NCBI RefSeq assembly: GCF_964340395.1
Contig: NC_135549.1
Coordinates: 12,622,342 to 12,686,341, forward strand
Source of the DNA: Glandiceps talaboti
Taxonomy: Eukaryota; Hemichordata; Enteropneusta; Spengelidae
Reading direction: 5' to 3'
DNA: 64,000 bases
In this document: positions 45,337-59,799 of the stretch, piece by piece
Layout: the number at the start of each line of letters is the position of its first letter
Numbering within the stretch: the stretch's first letter is position 1
Notes under the pieces: model-generated
Seen by the model: the letters and a program-made list of their open reading frames with translations, nothing else
Told to the model about the DNA's origin: nothing
Databases searched by the model: none
Made by a program: the position numbers and the translations under genes

Positions 45337-47810
45337 AACAAGCGACCTATCGGTCAGAATAGCTCCGCTGTTTTTTTTTTAATTTAATTTTTTATTTTGG
45401 TGACATGTAGAAGTGGTTCAGGTCTTCAGCTCTTCGAGTCACTATGCAGTTTTGTTTTAGCGATGCAATAAAGTGGTTAGTGGTTTCATATGATGTCTCA
45501 CTATAAAACACATTTTACACAGAAGTTGGTAATGTATTGTACTTTTATACCATAGTCACCATTTTATAACAAAAATCTACTGTTATGAAAAATTGCACAA
45601 AATCTCAGAAAAAAATGACTGGGAAATGCACACAAGAAAAAGAAAAAAAGAGGATTTTGAGGTTGGCTATAAGTAATTCCAGTGTCTTACAGCTGTAACC
45701 CTGGAAAATTTTAATGAAGAATGAAATAAACTAGGGATCTAAAATAATTTTGAGGCAATTTGAATTTCAATTTTCTAACAAATTTACAAAGTCAACAACA
45801 TTCAACTTGTTCTAGTTGTGGTAGATATATATAGGGAAGAAATGTATTAATCGCCATCTTAGTTTCCGTACGGCGACAATCTCAAGTACCCGGAAGAGTC
45901 ATTCTCAGCCATACGTTACAGTGGTAACACTCGTTCATGTTCGGTTACCTTTCACAAAGAAAACACAACGAAATGGTTGAAATGGTCTTTTTTTAATTTC
46001 TTTTCATCACAACAACAAAATCTGCGTGATCAAAAGTGTTGTAAACTAAACCAGAAAGAATTATCGGACTGGCTAAACTTCCCGATGAACTGGAAGGTCC
46101 TACTACTTCCAAGTAAGCCTCGATAGTACTATAGTACGTGAGAAAATCGTCTCAAACTAGCGATACAACTTTCAAAATATAACTTGACATGTCTTCATTT
46201 GTTAGAGTTATACAATTCAAGACGGGTTTTCACTCGAAAACAACAATTCTGTGAATAATGACACTCTGAACGCAGCGATTTCTCGGACGATGTTACCACT
46301 GTAACGTATGGCTGACAACGACTTGCTTCCGGGTTAGTCCCTCGTGCATACGGGTGGATTGTCGGCGATTAATACATACATGTACATGTACATCGTCTGA
46401 TATTTTAATTCACAGTGTTTTTTGTGACCGGCGCCTGTCAGCAGACTCTGCCATTTTTTTCATCATTCCATTGTATTTAAACCTTGTACTTGACATTTCG
46501 CAATATTTATAATTCTCAACAAAATACCTCAACATGCCTCACTTCGCTCGTACTCAAAGCAGCCCCGCACGTAGTCCTGCTTGCATACGGAGGAATTCGG
46601 GACTCGATTCTGACAATTGTCCCTCCCCCTCCGGTGTTTAGAGTCAAGTCAGTAATACAGACTCGTGCACCCGAGGACTACCCCGCGCGGTATGATCACT
46701 GACACTGATGACATGATGAGAGAGAACCTTTTCGGATTTACATGTAAAACGGGGAAAGATACGCAAAACATAATGCAAAGTCTGAAGCCAAATTAAAGTT
46801 GTAATTATTTTAATTATTTTTACTTGCCAAATATTTGCATTTTGGAAAGGCAAGACACGTTCATGTCGTTTAACTTTACATGTGAACTGTCGGCCATATT
46901 TAAACTTCAACCGCATGCCTGGCATGCCCTTCCTTACGCAAGTTGTCTGAATTCTGGTTCACTGTCATTCCAAATTGCACGACAATATAGAATTAACCAC
47001 AAGTTACATGTTATCTGAAAACATCACACTTTTATAGTGGGTCTGAAGTGTGATTTTAGTGAGTACTAAGAACGTCCCGTGTTGATACTCAAGATACTTG
47101 CTGTGGAAAATCGCTCGGTCGAATGAGGTCACCTTCAGCTTCTGGTCGAATCAGGATAGAGTATGCAAATGAGGATGTTGCGGATTGGCTGATAATGTAG
47201 AAGGGTGCTGAATTGGATTTGAAGTTTACAACCCTGTTTCGAACAAACGCTTGTCATTTGGGCGCCCAATGCGTAGAATTATGACTATAGCACATATTAC
47301 ATTGCTTGTTTGACGTCAATAGTGTCTTTTGAAAAGTGGCAGTTTACTTAAAGTCTCGTCGACTGATTTCCAATATGGCGTCGGTCATTATGCTCATTAA
47401 CATATTCATTTTTTTTTCAAATTACAAAAAAAAAATCATAAAAAATAAAAATGAGGATGTGCTGACTTGAAATTAACAAATCTGAGTAAGCTACCCCCTG
47501 CGCATCAACACGCCAGATATCAAAGCAATCTAATAAGAGGTTTTCAAGGAGTTGATGAAAATGACATTTTATGAAAAAAAATCATAAAAAATTGAAAATG
47601 GCACAGATCAACTTGGCATGAACAAATCTGAATAGCCTCCCCCCAGGGAACATGCACACCAAATATCGAAGAATTCCGACTGTCACTTATGGAGTAGATA
47701 GTAAAAATATAAAAGTTTGACGGACACCTATGATTCACTCTACTCTCTATACCTCAATACCCACCTATACCTAAAGCTACGCTTTCAGCTTTCGCTGACA
47801 GCGGAGCTAA
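45337..47810. mobile_element. 2.47-kb dispersed element, copy 2
   Basis: Same orientation as copy 1. Differences are few: for example a missing AG near 45896, an extra ACATGT near 46385, and single-base changes near 45441 and 47209. The flanks are unrelated, so this is dispersal rather than one large segmental duplication. The nested foldback is at about 45842-46382. Only shadow-type ORFs occur, and they are the same as in copy 1. Confidence 0.75.
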
Positions 47811-50800
47811 AAACTGATTCCTGTATTCTGACCTTTCTTTGACCTCTCCTGCACCAGTATTTTGATCTTTCAGTTTTTAAATTTTGTCATTATTGCATTT
47901 GAAATAAATATGTAATTCAGCATGCTCACATTTAGATTATGAACATATCTGAGGCACCAAATGTGTTGATCATCGTTATGCAAACAGATTACATATGGAC
48001 ATGGTTAAAAAGATATTCTTGGGCTGTGTTATTCATGCCATGTATTGTCATGGTATTCATTATATAACAATCATATTCGTACAAATTGGTTCAAAATTGA
48101 TAGAATTCACTTTTACACGTAGGACAAATTGAATGGAATGGCTTCTGCATACTATTGTCATTTCACCATGTAATACGATACATAAAGGCAAAATTTTTCC
48201 TTTCAATTTTGCATGAATGGAATGAAGTGTATAATATATGAAGTGAGGTTTACAAAGTGATCTATAATACATGGCACAAAATTCTATAAATATTTGCACT
48301 ACCACACAGGTGTTTTTAAAAAGATAATTTTTAAGGTGACACAAAAGTACCCACACAACACCTCATCCCAACCCAGTTCTACACCATGTGACCTCTCCAT
48401 GGCACCCCACAGTTCTATAGCAACATCCCATCTCCCAACCCTGTCTCCCTACCTGTCAGCCCTATATCATATCCTACCTCCCCACCTACAATCCTACACC
48501 AACATCCCATCTCCCCACCCTATCTTCCCACCCCACACAACATTTTGACAACAATCCACCCTTCATTCCCCTCAGTGGCAGACATTGACATCTGATATTG
48601 AGTTTGTCTATACACAACATATGCAGTAAGCTATTACTCAATTCATTACAGCTATGACTTACTACAAGAATGGATAACAGATTTAAGGTACCAATTAATC
48701 TAGGATAACAATGATGTAAGTAATTAAACTTGTGAATATATCATGGCCACAAATCTTCCATGTGTTGACATTACGGTAATGTACAATTAGGTTGTTGACA
48801 GTAACACTATCTCAAAGTAGACTTGACCAATTAGTACTGGCAAACAATGAGTGTCTGACTGTCACTGTCATAATTACACTTGCTTTGTAACCAAACCATT
48901 CTCTATTTAGTTCCCTCAGAGTCAAACCATACCACCCTTGCCATCCCAAGCACAATAGCCTTCCCAACTGTAACCATACTTCCACTGCCATTCTGAACTA
49001 ATCATATTTCCATTGATATCCCAAGCACACTTCTGTTGCCATCCCAACTAAAACCATATACATGTACATGTACTGTCAGTGCCTTCCCAACTATAACAAT
49101 GCTTCCATTGCCATCCCAAAACTAATCATACTTCCATTGCATCTTCCTTGCATTGCCTTCCAGGGACCACGTCCATGCCTTCCCAACTATACCCATATTT
49201 CCGCTGCCCTCCTTTGTTCTGAACAACACTTCCACCTTTCCCAAAACACAGAGGTATGTAGGACTACTTCCATGTCCAAACTACAATTATCCATGTATAC
49301 ATACATACATACATACATACATACATGCATTACCATCGGCCATTAACACTAAACAGAAGCTGTTTACAATGTCATGGAGATAAGACTTATCAGGAGATAA
49401 AATTCAATTACAAAGTAAATCATTCTGCACCATTTAAAACTATAATATATCACATTGTTCTCATTTCCCTTGGCAAACATTCCAAGCTTACCCCAGGGAA
49501 GCAGTTAATACTAATTATTTCACTATTAATTCAGCCAAAGTATTATACAGATTTACCAACATTAAAACACTTGTCAGACACAAAATACACTCAATGTATC
49601 AGTCTTTGATGTGACTTGTAATTTGCATGTAGGTATTTCAACATTTCAACAACTTCCTGACATCTACTTATAACACAATACAGTCAAAAGACCTATGAAT
49701 AAATAATGTCATATTGTCACAAGAACAAAGACACATACTGTACCCATTGGTGAATATTATGAATATACAACATGCAGTCACATAATAGTTTACACTTGGC
49801 ATGTACAGGATTACTGACAGTTTCAAAACAAAAACCAGGGCAATTTATCGCTCTCATTCTCATTTAAATGACTTGGTGTTGTTGTTTTTTGTAACACTAC
49901 AAATTAATAATTTGACAACGTGTCAAATATTGAAAACAAAGGCATGCCAGTAGATATAGAATAACACACTGCATATATACATATAATTTCAAAGACTGCC
50001 CCAATACAATATGGACATCGATATTACAAAGAAATACATGTATTTTATTCACTGGCCATTGCCTCTCATTTCTCTATCATATGATAACTTATTACTCAGT
50101 TCCAAATTACAGGGAAACCTTGTAGATACAGAATGTAGATAGACACAAAAGTAGACATTTTTGGACAGTGAAGTTAATGTATGATCAGGGACTTGCTTAA
50201 GCTAGTTCATAGGGTAGGTACTTTTATGTATGATTAGGGACTTGGTTAGCTAGTACATAGGGTAGGTACTTTTATGTATGATTAGGGACTTGCTCAAAGC
50301 TGTAACATAGGGTAGTTAAATGATCAGGGAGTTGCTAGTGACCAGGGTTTAATAGTTCAACATCACATAAAATGATTCAAGTGACTTGTACATGTTGTCA
50401 TTACTATATTTAATTATAATTACTGGTAATGGTGTCTCTAATTAGAATTACTAATGGAATCCAAATTATAATTACTGGTCTCTAATTATAATTACACTGC
50501 ATCTCTAATTACCATTTACTGATGCCATGCATCGTTGACAACAAACCGTTTATTCACACTCCCTCGGCATAATGACAGTGTCATTGTATTAACTATCAAT
50601 AATGCTGGTAGGTTTAAAATGACCAACCATACCAGGTTGTAATCGGGCAATGGAATTCAACTTGTGGGTCTTTTACAACAAAGTTATTTATTACCATAAT
50701 AACAGATGTATTGTTATCTGAATCTATTATTTGGGAAGTAAAGGTCAATTATAAACATTATACACATACGTCATATTTCTGTATTGTTCACTATATATAT

Positions 50801-53365
50801 AATGTATTCATATTTAATTTCAACTTTGTTCACCTTGTATCAACACGACAGTTTGCATCTCACTTTGTACAAACAACAGAAATTCTAATACTTTTACATC
50901 AACAGCAAACATTTTAGCAACCAGTACTCTAACAAATTTATTTACTGAATTTCAATGTGGGGACTTTATACACTTATTTGATTTATCACTGCATATATCT
51001 AATTTATATCCTTTTTATTTCAAATACCTTGGTGCATTTATTGTAACAATAATATAACTCACAAAGAACACCTATATAGTCAACAAGTGTAAATAATTAG
51101 TATTTTATTGTGGGGCAGTATGCTAATAAATTACTGTACCATTCAAATCTCATGATAGTGAACATTTTCAATATACAATATTGATAGGTTCATATCTTGT
51201 ACTAGATAAGAATGACAGTGTAGAAATGGCAGAAATACACTGTATGTGCTTTTTTATTTTATTTTTTTATTTTTTTATTTTTTTATTTTTTTTTCGTAAC
51301 ACTATATGTGCTTTGTATGTATACTCATAACTTGCACTGGATAATATCATAGCAGGGGATAGTACTGAATCGTTTGAACTATATACCTATGGCTTCAATT
51401 TTACTTTGTATGCGCTCAATGATCCTAATGGACATCATGACCTGACATACATTTTTCTTATATCACTTTGTTTTCTCAGTGTATACAACATAAATTGACA
51501 TGAACTTTGCAAAGTATGATGAAATCCTAGACTGCCAAGTACATTAAATTTACCAACCAATAAAAATTTTTGTCTGGAATATGATATTTATCAGCTCATA
51601 AAACCTGACTGAAGTTGCATATAGTAACCTTGTATACAGTGACACTGCCACTTCCCAGGTAAATTTCTACCAGTATATATGTACTGTACCTTATCTAAAG
51701 ACAACATTTGTAGATTGATTTGATCTTTAGAAATAGACTAATAATAAACTGTCAAATTGAGTTTTCTAATCTTTCAAATTGACTTTAAACAACTGTACAT
51801 TCATTGTCCAAACATTCTGCCCTATTAGGTCAGCTAAGGTGATATGTACTTTTTTTAAGCAGTGTGTCTATAAGGGTTTCTGAGACCCAAATTCAACATC
51901 TGGCACTGTCAAAAGGCAAATAAGAGAATAATGGTATTTGGTGGTGGTGGTGGTGGGGGGGGGGGGGTCAAAAAAACTGAACTGTTAGATACATATCCAG
52001 ACAATTTTAACATCGTTACAATTACATTTACAAATGTTGAGTACACCAACTGAATTAATGACACAATATATGAATTATGATATATGATTCCTTGTTTTTC
52101 TGTCAGTCTGTCTGTCTGTCAGTCTGTCTGTATAAAAATAGTGTCAACATGGAATAGTAAACACAACATTCACAATTTTACTATGAAAAGTGACAGAATC
52201 AATGCATACAAATAAGTCCCTGAGAGAATGTACATATCGGACACACACTGAATCACACACAGTTCCACTACACTTTATTTCTTTCTTTCTTTCTTTACAG
52301 CCCTGGGATCAAAGCTATAATAGTGGTCACACCTGAAGATTGAAATGCCAATTCTATTGCCACTCTAAGTCATGAAAAAAAAAACATAATTTAGGGACTG
52401 GTCCAGACTCCCTAGCAAATGAAGTGGAAATCACTATAAGGAGACAATTAACAAGTACACTAGCAATGGTCTAAAGTATACCCTTCCTACATCAAGGGGC
52501 GGTCAGTGTCTACCAACACAGAACCAGACATAAAAGAACACATGAGTCATGTTTACACCAAACAAACTGGCTTACTCGGACTCTTAGTACACTATTCAGT
52601 GACACCACTGCGGTATGTCTTTCATCAAAGGTGCTTTCCCCACTATAATAGTTGACCTTTATTTGAAGTAAAATGTTAATGTTGGGTGGGTGCTATAGGG
52701 TGTGGTAGGTCTATCATCCCTACATGCAGGTCCTATATCACTACATCTTACTACTCCTACTCACTTGTCTACCAGTGTTCAACTCTTAAAAACTAAACTA
52801 CAAGCACCAACATCCCAAGTATTGATATAAACAACTAAAAACATTTGGTACATTTTTGACATTCTTGTTGTTTTGAGTTCTATCAGATTGTAATGTATAT
52901 AGCTATAGTTTGCCTTATGAAACTTTTTTGGAATGCTGGGAGACTTGTAGGTTAAAGGTCAGCTTAGTCAGTCCTAGTACAGACATTACTGAAATATGAA
53001 ACCTTACCAATAAACATGAAAAAATTCATATCCTCTTTCCCAGTTTTATTTTTTGTTTGATTATTCAAATTAATTGCGAATATAATCAAAATTTCTCACG
53101 AGATTTATGACTTCAACCTAGTTATAGAAAATAAAATCATAATCATATTTTTTATGACTTTAATATATCTTTCATCATATAAAGAGTTGAAGAGAAGGTC
53201 ATGCTAAGGCCATTGACCAGCTATTAATTGCTATTTCACATATTCCAAATCCAGCCCTTGGGCCTTTACATTTATATTCTCACACCCACTTTCATGTAAG
53301 TGTCCAAGTTCAGAAAAGAGATTCAACCCCATGACAGTAATTATTATACTCTTTTTCTATTGTGG
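47811..53365. repeat. Probable 5' intron with satellites
   Basis: Contents: CCATCTCCC-rich stretch 48360-48550; loosely repeated CTTCCATTGCCATCCCAA words 48950-49200; (ATAC)n 49293-49326; three copies of a roughly 55-base unit with GATTAGGGACTTG and CATAGGGTAGGTACTTTTAT at 50190-50320; T-rich (TTTTATTTTT)n 51248-51293; poly-G 51940-51967; (TCTG)n 52102-52132; (TTTC)n near 52280. No gene recognised. Confidence 0.7.
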
Positions 53366-53645
53366 TCAATTTCACACCCATCATACATACAGTTAATTGC
53401 AGTACATTTCACACCCATCATACATACAGTTAATTGCAGTACATTTCACACCCATCATACATACAGTTAATTGCAGTACATTTCACACCCATCATACATA
53501 CAGTTAATTGCAGTACATTTCACACCCATCATACATACAGTTAATTGCAGTACATTTCACACCCATCATATAGACAGTTAATTGCAGTACATTTCACACC
53601 CATCATACATACAGTTAATTGCAGTACATTTCACACTCATCATAC
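53366..53645. repeat. 37-bp minisatellite, 7-8 copies
   Basis: Near-perfect units containing TTCACACCCATCATACATAC and AGTTAATTGCAGTACAT. No unique spacers, so this is not a CRISPR array. Confidence 0.95.
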
Positions 53646-55451
53646 ATAAAACAGAAATCACAGAAAGCAGTCAGTAAGACTACTTCACACAACAACAAGG
53701 TACCATTCAAGTGCTCTACTGTATAACTTTACTATATAGCCACTTCAATACACTTGTTTTGCCTTGGTAACACAATTCATAAATTGTTCCCGTTGATGTG
53801 ACCCTGTGAATGTGAACTGAGTTGTAAATAAAACACAAAAATAAAATGCCGGTTATTTTCATTAAGCGTGAGTCATGAGAGATTCCATACATCTCCCATA
53901 ACATATCTCTACAGGGCTCATGTCATATTTTCATATACGCCAAGGGACTAGTGTCTACGTACTGATAGTCTACAGTTCATGGCATTTACCCTTGACAGTT
54001 TTAATAAAGTTTAATAGTATGTCAGACATTTTATAAAGTATGATATTATGTCTCATCTTGATTTTAAAATGATTGTGGAACATCACGTATACACATTGCT
54101 CTCTTTTGGTTTTACAACTGTGAGGTATAAATACAGTATGCATACTTCTACTGATTGGTTGCTATATGGCAGACATATGACTTTTTTGTCGAGTTTCATT
54201 TGAACTAATTTTAACAAAATGAAGTGAAAACTATTGACGTTGGCATTTGAACATTCACTCTAGTTTCTCAAGGGTTTGCAATTGATGTCTTAAATTACAA
54301 CACAGATGTTGATTTCCCCCTTGGAAAGGAAGGTATGTTAATTTGACAATTGCATGACATGACGCTATAACCACAGTAAAGTTAGATGGGTAGGTATTCT
54401 ATCTATCTAAGTCCAGGTGGTAGTAATAAATCTGATCAATACATCAGATAAAGCTGGTAATTACATAACTTCATTTATCTTTTTATTGGTAACATTTATA
54501 AACTACTTTATGAGGTAGAGTTTACTAGGTAGTATAACAATTAATTCACTTTTATTTAACAATAGATGTTTTTACCCCCCCCCCCCCCCTCTACAGGAGT
54601 GAAAACAGAATGCATATTAATGCTAGTAGTAGTAAATTCAAATGTTTATGTTGCCTTTCTTGTAATAACTAAACTTTATTGGTATATCAAGTTCCACCAA
54701 ATTATGCTAATTTTTCATTAAATTTTTACATTTGGAGAAAGTTCAAACTAAATATTAGCAATAAATCATTTTCTTATATAGACTAAACATGAATGTGTTT
54801 GTGATACCAAGTATACAACAAGAACATGGGTCAGAATGTGGAAAGTAGAAGCTAGGGAGTCTGACCATTTCATTATGTGGAAAGTAGAAGCTAGGGAGTC
54901 TGACCATTTCTTAATGTACCAGTATATATTACTGGTACTACCTAGGATGGCTAAAAATATTGACCGGTTTATAGTTTGAGCATGAACGAACTCCCTATAT
55001 ACTGGATATTTCAACAGCTCATTATATAATTATGACACTTTTGAATAACTAACCTTCTTCTCTTCAAAATTCTCATGATAGTATGAAAACAAATCAGCTT
55101 GACTATCTGTTCAAAATTGATTTCACTTCACATGTGTCTTGTATCAGACAAAAGCCAGACTAATATTTCATCAATGTGAAAGTAAATATTGCCTGTAAAT
55201 CAAATTGACATACAGTCACTAATTTTCTTCTCATCACAAACACTTTATTTGTTATAGAGCACAGACTTCATATTTAACTACGTGTACTTACTGAGGTTGG
55301 TTCAAACTCCCAAGATAGGCTTTTATTGCCTCTCATTGATATTGGGCATTTTCAACTTACATGTACATATCTTTGAGTTTTGCTTTCAGAAATGCAACGA
55401 AGGTTGATTTGTTTCAATATTCTCAACAAGATCAGTCCTATTGCAAAATGG
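53646..55451. other. Probable 5' intron: no gene seen
   Basis: Contains a poly-C tract at 54576-54590 and a two-copy 38-base tandem duplication (AAAGTAGAAGCTAGGGAGTC) at 54836-54911. Nothing else recognised. Confidence 0.65.
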
Positions 55452-55460
55452 CATCATTCC

Positions 55461-55549
55461 TAGTCTAGTTCCTGACGGACTGTATTCCGGAGTACAGTAT
55501 AGTATGAAGATAACGCAGTACGGAATACAGTCCGTCAGGAACAAGACTA
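55461..55549. mobile_element. 89-bp foldback (MITE-like) element with 9-bp target duplication
   Basis: The ends are inverted repeats of about 28 bases: TAGTCTAGTTCCTGACGGAC on the left, and TAGTCTTGTTCCTGACGGAC on the reverse strand from the right. The element is flanked by direct repeats CATCATTCC at 55452-55460 and 55550-55558 (the next base T also matches). A 9-bp duplication is typical of the Mutator superfamily; assignment is tentative. It has no coding capacity. Confidence 0.75.
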
Positions 55550-55559
55550 CATCATTCCT

Positions 55560-56185
55560 TGGTCGAGATTTAGTGCTCAATTAATTTTCCCAGGATAAAT
55601 TATGGACTGCAGCTATTTGGAGATTTTGATATTGTCAACCAAGGCTAAAAAGTGCTATATATAGTTCCCATACAATCGAATTACTGTGCAAAACCTCGGT
55701 ACATTTTACCTACTTTACTGCCCTTAGCAAAAACAATGTGAATCTTCATAATATAAATCATTAGAAAAATTATTGACAAGACAGATCATGGTAAATATAT
55801 GGACTTACACTGCAAATACTTGGGTACATAGTAGATGACTAACACCTGTGGAATTTAAATCACCACAACTAATACAACAGATGAGAATTTCTTGAACACT
55901 GACTAACATTCAGTAACAGTTAAATCAAACAAGACAACACTGTACACTAGACAATGTTTTGTACAGTTGATCACTTCTAGGAGATTTGGGTCAATAAACA
56001 CCCTGTACTGATATCTGTAAACCAAAAGACAAGGCAGCTATGCTATTTTCAGTTGCAACATTCTTAACTAACCATTCAAATGCCACGAGCCTTAACTCCT
56101 TTAAAGGCCAAAGTATATGATTAAAATACTTTGTATGCTATTAACCTGTACATACACAGACAGACAGACTGACTGGCATATGGCC

Positions 56186-56222
<37 letters not shown>

Positions 56223-57729
56223 GGTGGATGGATGTATGGACAGACAAGACACATACCAGACAAATATACATCAATCTAGTGCACACTATCAGTCAGCCTG
56301 ACAATCTATACTCATCCAATTATCCATCCACTCAATGACTGACCAACACTCCTGCCTAGCCAGCCAGCCAGCCAGCCATCCATCCATTTCACCCATCCAT
56401 CAACTTATCAACCCATCTGCCTAGCCATCCACCTACCCACCCATCCATTCATCCATCCATCATCCATCCACCAACCAACATCAATCCACCTGCTTAGCCA
56501 TCCATCCATGCACCAATTTATCAACCCATCTCCCTAGCCATCCATCCATCTATCCATCCTCAACTTAACAACCGATCTGCCTATAGCAATCCACCCACCC
56601 GTGCACCCACCTCCACACTACAAAAGTTTGACATATTCAGAGATTGACCCTATTAGGAATGTTTTCAATATTTTGTTGTAAATAGATAACCCTTTAGTCA
56701 GACCAATGATCACTTTGTGAATAACACTGGTATCCATTTCACAAATTTCCGACATCATTTTTTATAAGTCATTCACTCATCCGTCAAAGATTTGCAATGA
56801 TGAGGAATGTGTACTCAATCCACAGCTGTACAAGTGTGCACACATCTCACTAATTATTCAGTCCTACAAAGACTTTCCCTCTTCCTGATGGCTTTGTAAT
56901 CTAATACAGAACAGCCTTTCACTTCATTAATGATCTAAAGACACTTCTAATGTCTGGTAATATGAATTTTACACTCCACTAATCTCTACATGTCTGATAT
57001 ATGTAATGTACATATCATTATGATTTTCTCCCTCTGGAAAATGACATAGTAACTTCCAATTTATTTCTCAATACTTACCATTGTGTTTCTCTAATCTGAC
57101 AAGGATTTTGAAGTACAACATTATAATATAACGTTAATTTCCTGGGCTCATATTTCAACAGAATTTATCTAGTCCATATATAAATTCTATGTATGATTAA
57201 GGTTGCATGTGGTTTCCATAATATATGTTTATGACATTAGACAGTGCTGTACACTTATAAACTCTGATTATATGCGTCACCTTCACAACTTGCACATAAA
57301 AATATGACAATGATTGGTAGGTTTACATGCAGGCATGATGTTATGTAGTCTGTCATGATGTTATGCAGTCTACCACGATGTTATGCAGTCTACCATGATG
57401 TTATGCAGTCTGTCATCCTGTATATAAACACAGCCTATAATCAAGGACAGGTGTACACTGGCTTAGATCAACAACACAGCTGTCAAGACATGACTACATG
57501 GACAGGTTCTGTAAAAATTCCTAACTTTCTGTTGTGTAAACCAGCAAATAAATACTGAGTGCTGAACATGCATATTGACACACATGTCAAGTGGCATTAA
57601 AAACCAAACTACGCCCACTTTAAGAACAAGGAATATCACTTTTATAAGAACATGTCTCACTTTATGTTTCGGAAACAGTTTTCTACAATTCCACAATCCA
57701 TTTTACATTTTTGTCATTCAAGTCAAAGA
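55560..57729. repeat. Probable 5' intron with (CAGA)n and CCAT-rich tracts
   Basis: (CAGA)n at 56156-56222; a long CATCCATC/GCCAGCCA-rich stretch at about 56350-56600; a short repeat of TACCACGATGTTATGCAGTC words at 57335-57415. ORFs of LSVCLSVC or DRQTDRQT type are microsatellite artefacts. Confidence 0.75.
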
Positions 57730-58475
57730 CAACATTGACATTGGGTTATAGGGCTGACATTTTAGTAAGAGTATAATACCAGACATTCACTATATTGGGT
57801 TATAAGGGCTGACATTTTAGTAAGGGTATAATACCAGACATTCACTATGTTGACATTTTTGGTACATTGGGTTATAAGGCAGGGCTGAGTAGTGGGTACA
57901 TTGGGTTATGAGGGTTGACATTTTAGTAATGGGTACATTGGGTTATACGGCAGGGTTGACATTTTAGTAATGGATACATTGGGTTATAAGGCAGGGTTGA
58001 CATTTTAGTAATGGGTACATTGGGTTATAAGGCAGGGTTGACATTTTAGTAATGGGTAGACATTGGGTTATAAGGCAGGGTTGACATTTTAGTAATTGAT
58101 ACATTGGGTTATAAGGCAGGGTTGACATTTTAGTAATGGGTACATTGGGTTATAATATAAGGCAGGGTTGACATTTTAGTAATGGGTACATTGGGTTATA
58201 ATATAAGGCAGGGCTGACATTTTAGTAATGGGCACATTGGGCTATATTAGGCAGGGTTGACATTTTAGTAATTGATACATTGGGTTATAAGGCAGGGTTG
58301 ACATTTTAGTAATGGGTACATTGGGTTATAAGGCAGGGTTGACATTTTAGTAATTGATACATTGGGTTATAAGGCAGGGTTGACATTTTAGTAATGGGCA
58401 CATAGGATCATAAGGGCTGACATTTTAGTAATGGGTACATTGGGCTATAAGGGCTGACATTTTAGTAAATGGTTC
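57730..58475. repeat. About 41-bp minisatellite, about 17 copies
   Basis: Units contain TTGGGTTATAAGGCAGGGTT and GACATTTTAGTAATGGGTAC with length variants (for example an added TATAA). Not coding. Confidence 0.95.
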
Positions 58476-58960
58476 AAATACCAGACAATTTCTTTATTTC
58501 TACTGTTACTGGTATTTTATATGAATCACTAGCTATTAAATGATCAAGTCATCAGATTTCAGGCACAAGTAGAATAACACATTAGTCCCTTTTTTTTAAA
58601 TTTAAATAAAAATGAAAATTGATGCCACAGAACTCTAATCCATACTGCGCCCTAGAGCTTTCAATCACGTAAAATTCTAAATGTTACTGTAAATGCATAG
58701 CGTATGTTTGGATTTATGTATGCAAACTGCCACAGTATTAGGTTTGGATATGCAAACTGCCACAGTGTTAGGTTTGGATATCTCATCTTGTTCTCATCAT
58801 TATTTTTCAGAACTGAAGTATGATTTTTCATCTTTAATACTTTTTTCATGATGGGTGGTCGCCAGGGCTACTTAAAGATATTGGCTGAGCTCCACCAAGG
58901 TGAAGGGCACACAAATATTGACATTCATTGACACACTATATACTTACAACTCTTACTTTT

Positions 58961-59302
58961 AGTTTTTGATACTGCACGATGAAGCTGGGGGAGACCTACA
59001 GTTTTTGATACTGCACCATGAAGCTGAGGGAGAACTACAGTTTTTGATACTGCACCATGAAGTTAGGGGAGACCTACAGTTTTTGATACTGCACCATGAA
59101 GCTGGGGGAGACCTACAGTTTTTGATACTGTGCACCATGAAGATGAGGGAGACCAACAGTTTTTGATACTGCACCATGAAGCTGAGGGAGACCTACAGTT
59201 TTTGATACTGTGCACCATGAAGATGAGGGAGACGTACAGTTTTTGATACTGCACCATGAAGCTGGGGGGAACTTACAGTTTTTGATACTGTGCACCATGA
59301 AG
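58961..59302. repeat. 39-bp minisatellite, nearly 9 copies
   Basis: Units contain AGTTTTTGATACTGCACCAT and GAAGCTGAGGGAGACCTAC. As 39 is a multiple of three, repetitive ORFs appear on both strands. I do not regard them as coding. Confidence 0.93.
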
Positions 59303-59799
59303 TTGACACCTTACAGACAATCACAGTGGGTGACAAATCATTTTGAAAGACAATAAATAGAAGTAACAATCGTGAGATTTTAATATTCCTGGAATCTAAA
59401 CCACAGAACTTGTATATTGTAATTGGATCTAGAGGCATTCTAGGAATGACAAAACTGCTCAAAGAATGTCTGTTGCTTGTACTGCCCTAGAAGCAAGTAA
59501 GAATGGATAACAAACATTTTCACATCATTCTCACTCAACACACACTGAGATAGAAATAAGGAACTCAATCTTCCTATCCAGTTACATAATGACAAGTGAT
59601 ATCAGATGCCAGAAGATAATTACATACAGTATGATGAAAGTGTGTTTATATAAATTATTGTCTAGTCTGCAACCCATACTTTGTAGTCTGCAACCTATAC
59701 TTTGTAGTCTCGTATGAGATATTATTCCCTAGAAGGACAGCAATTAATATATGTAATGCATTGAAACCTGAGCTCCTGTATTATATCTGTAATTTACAG

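Noticed and set aside
53366-58475. CRISPR-like arrays
   Set aside because: The units are contiguous tandem repeats without unique spacers, in an animal intron-type context.
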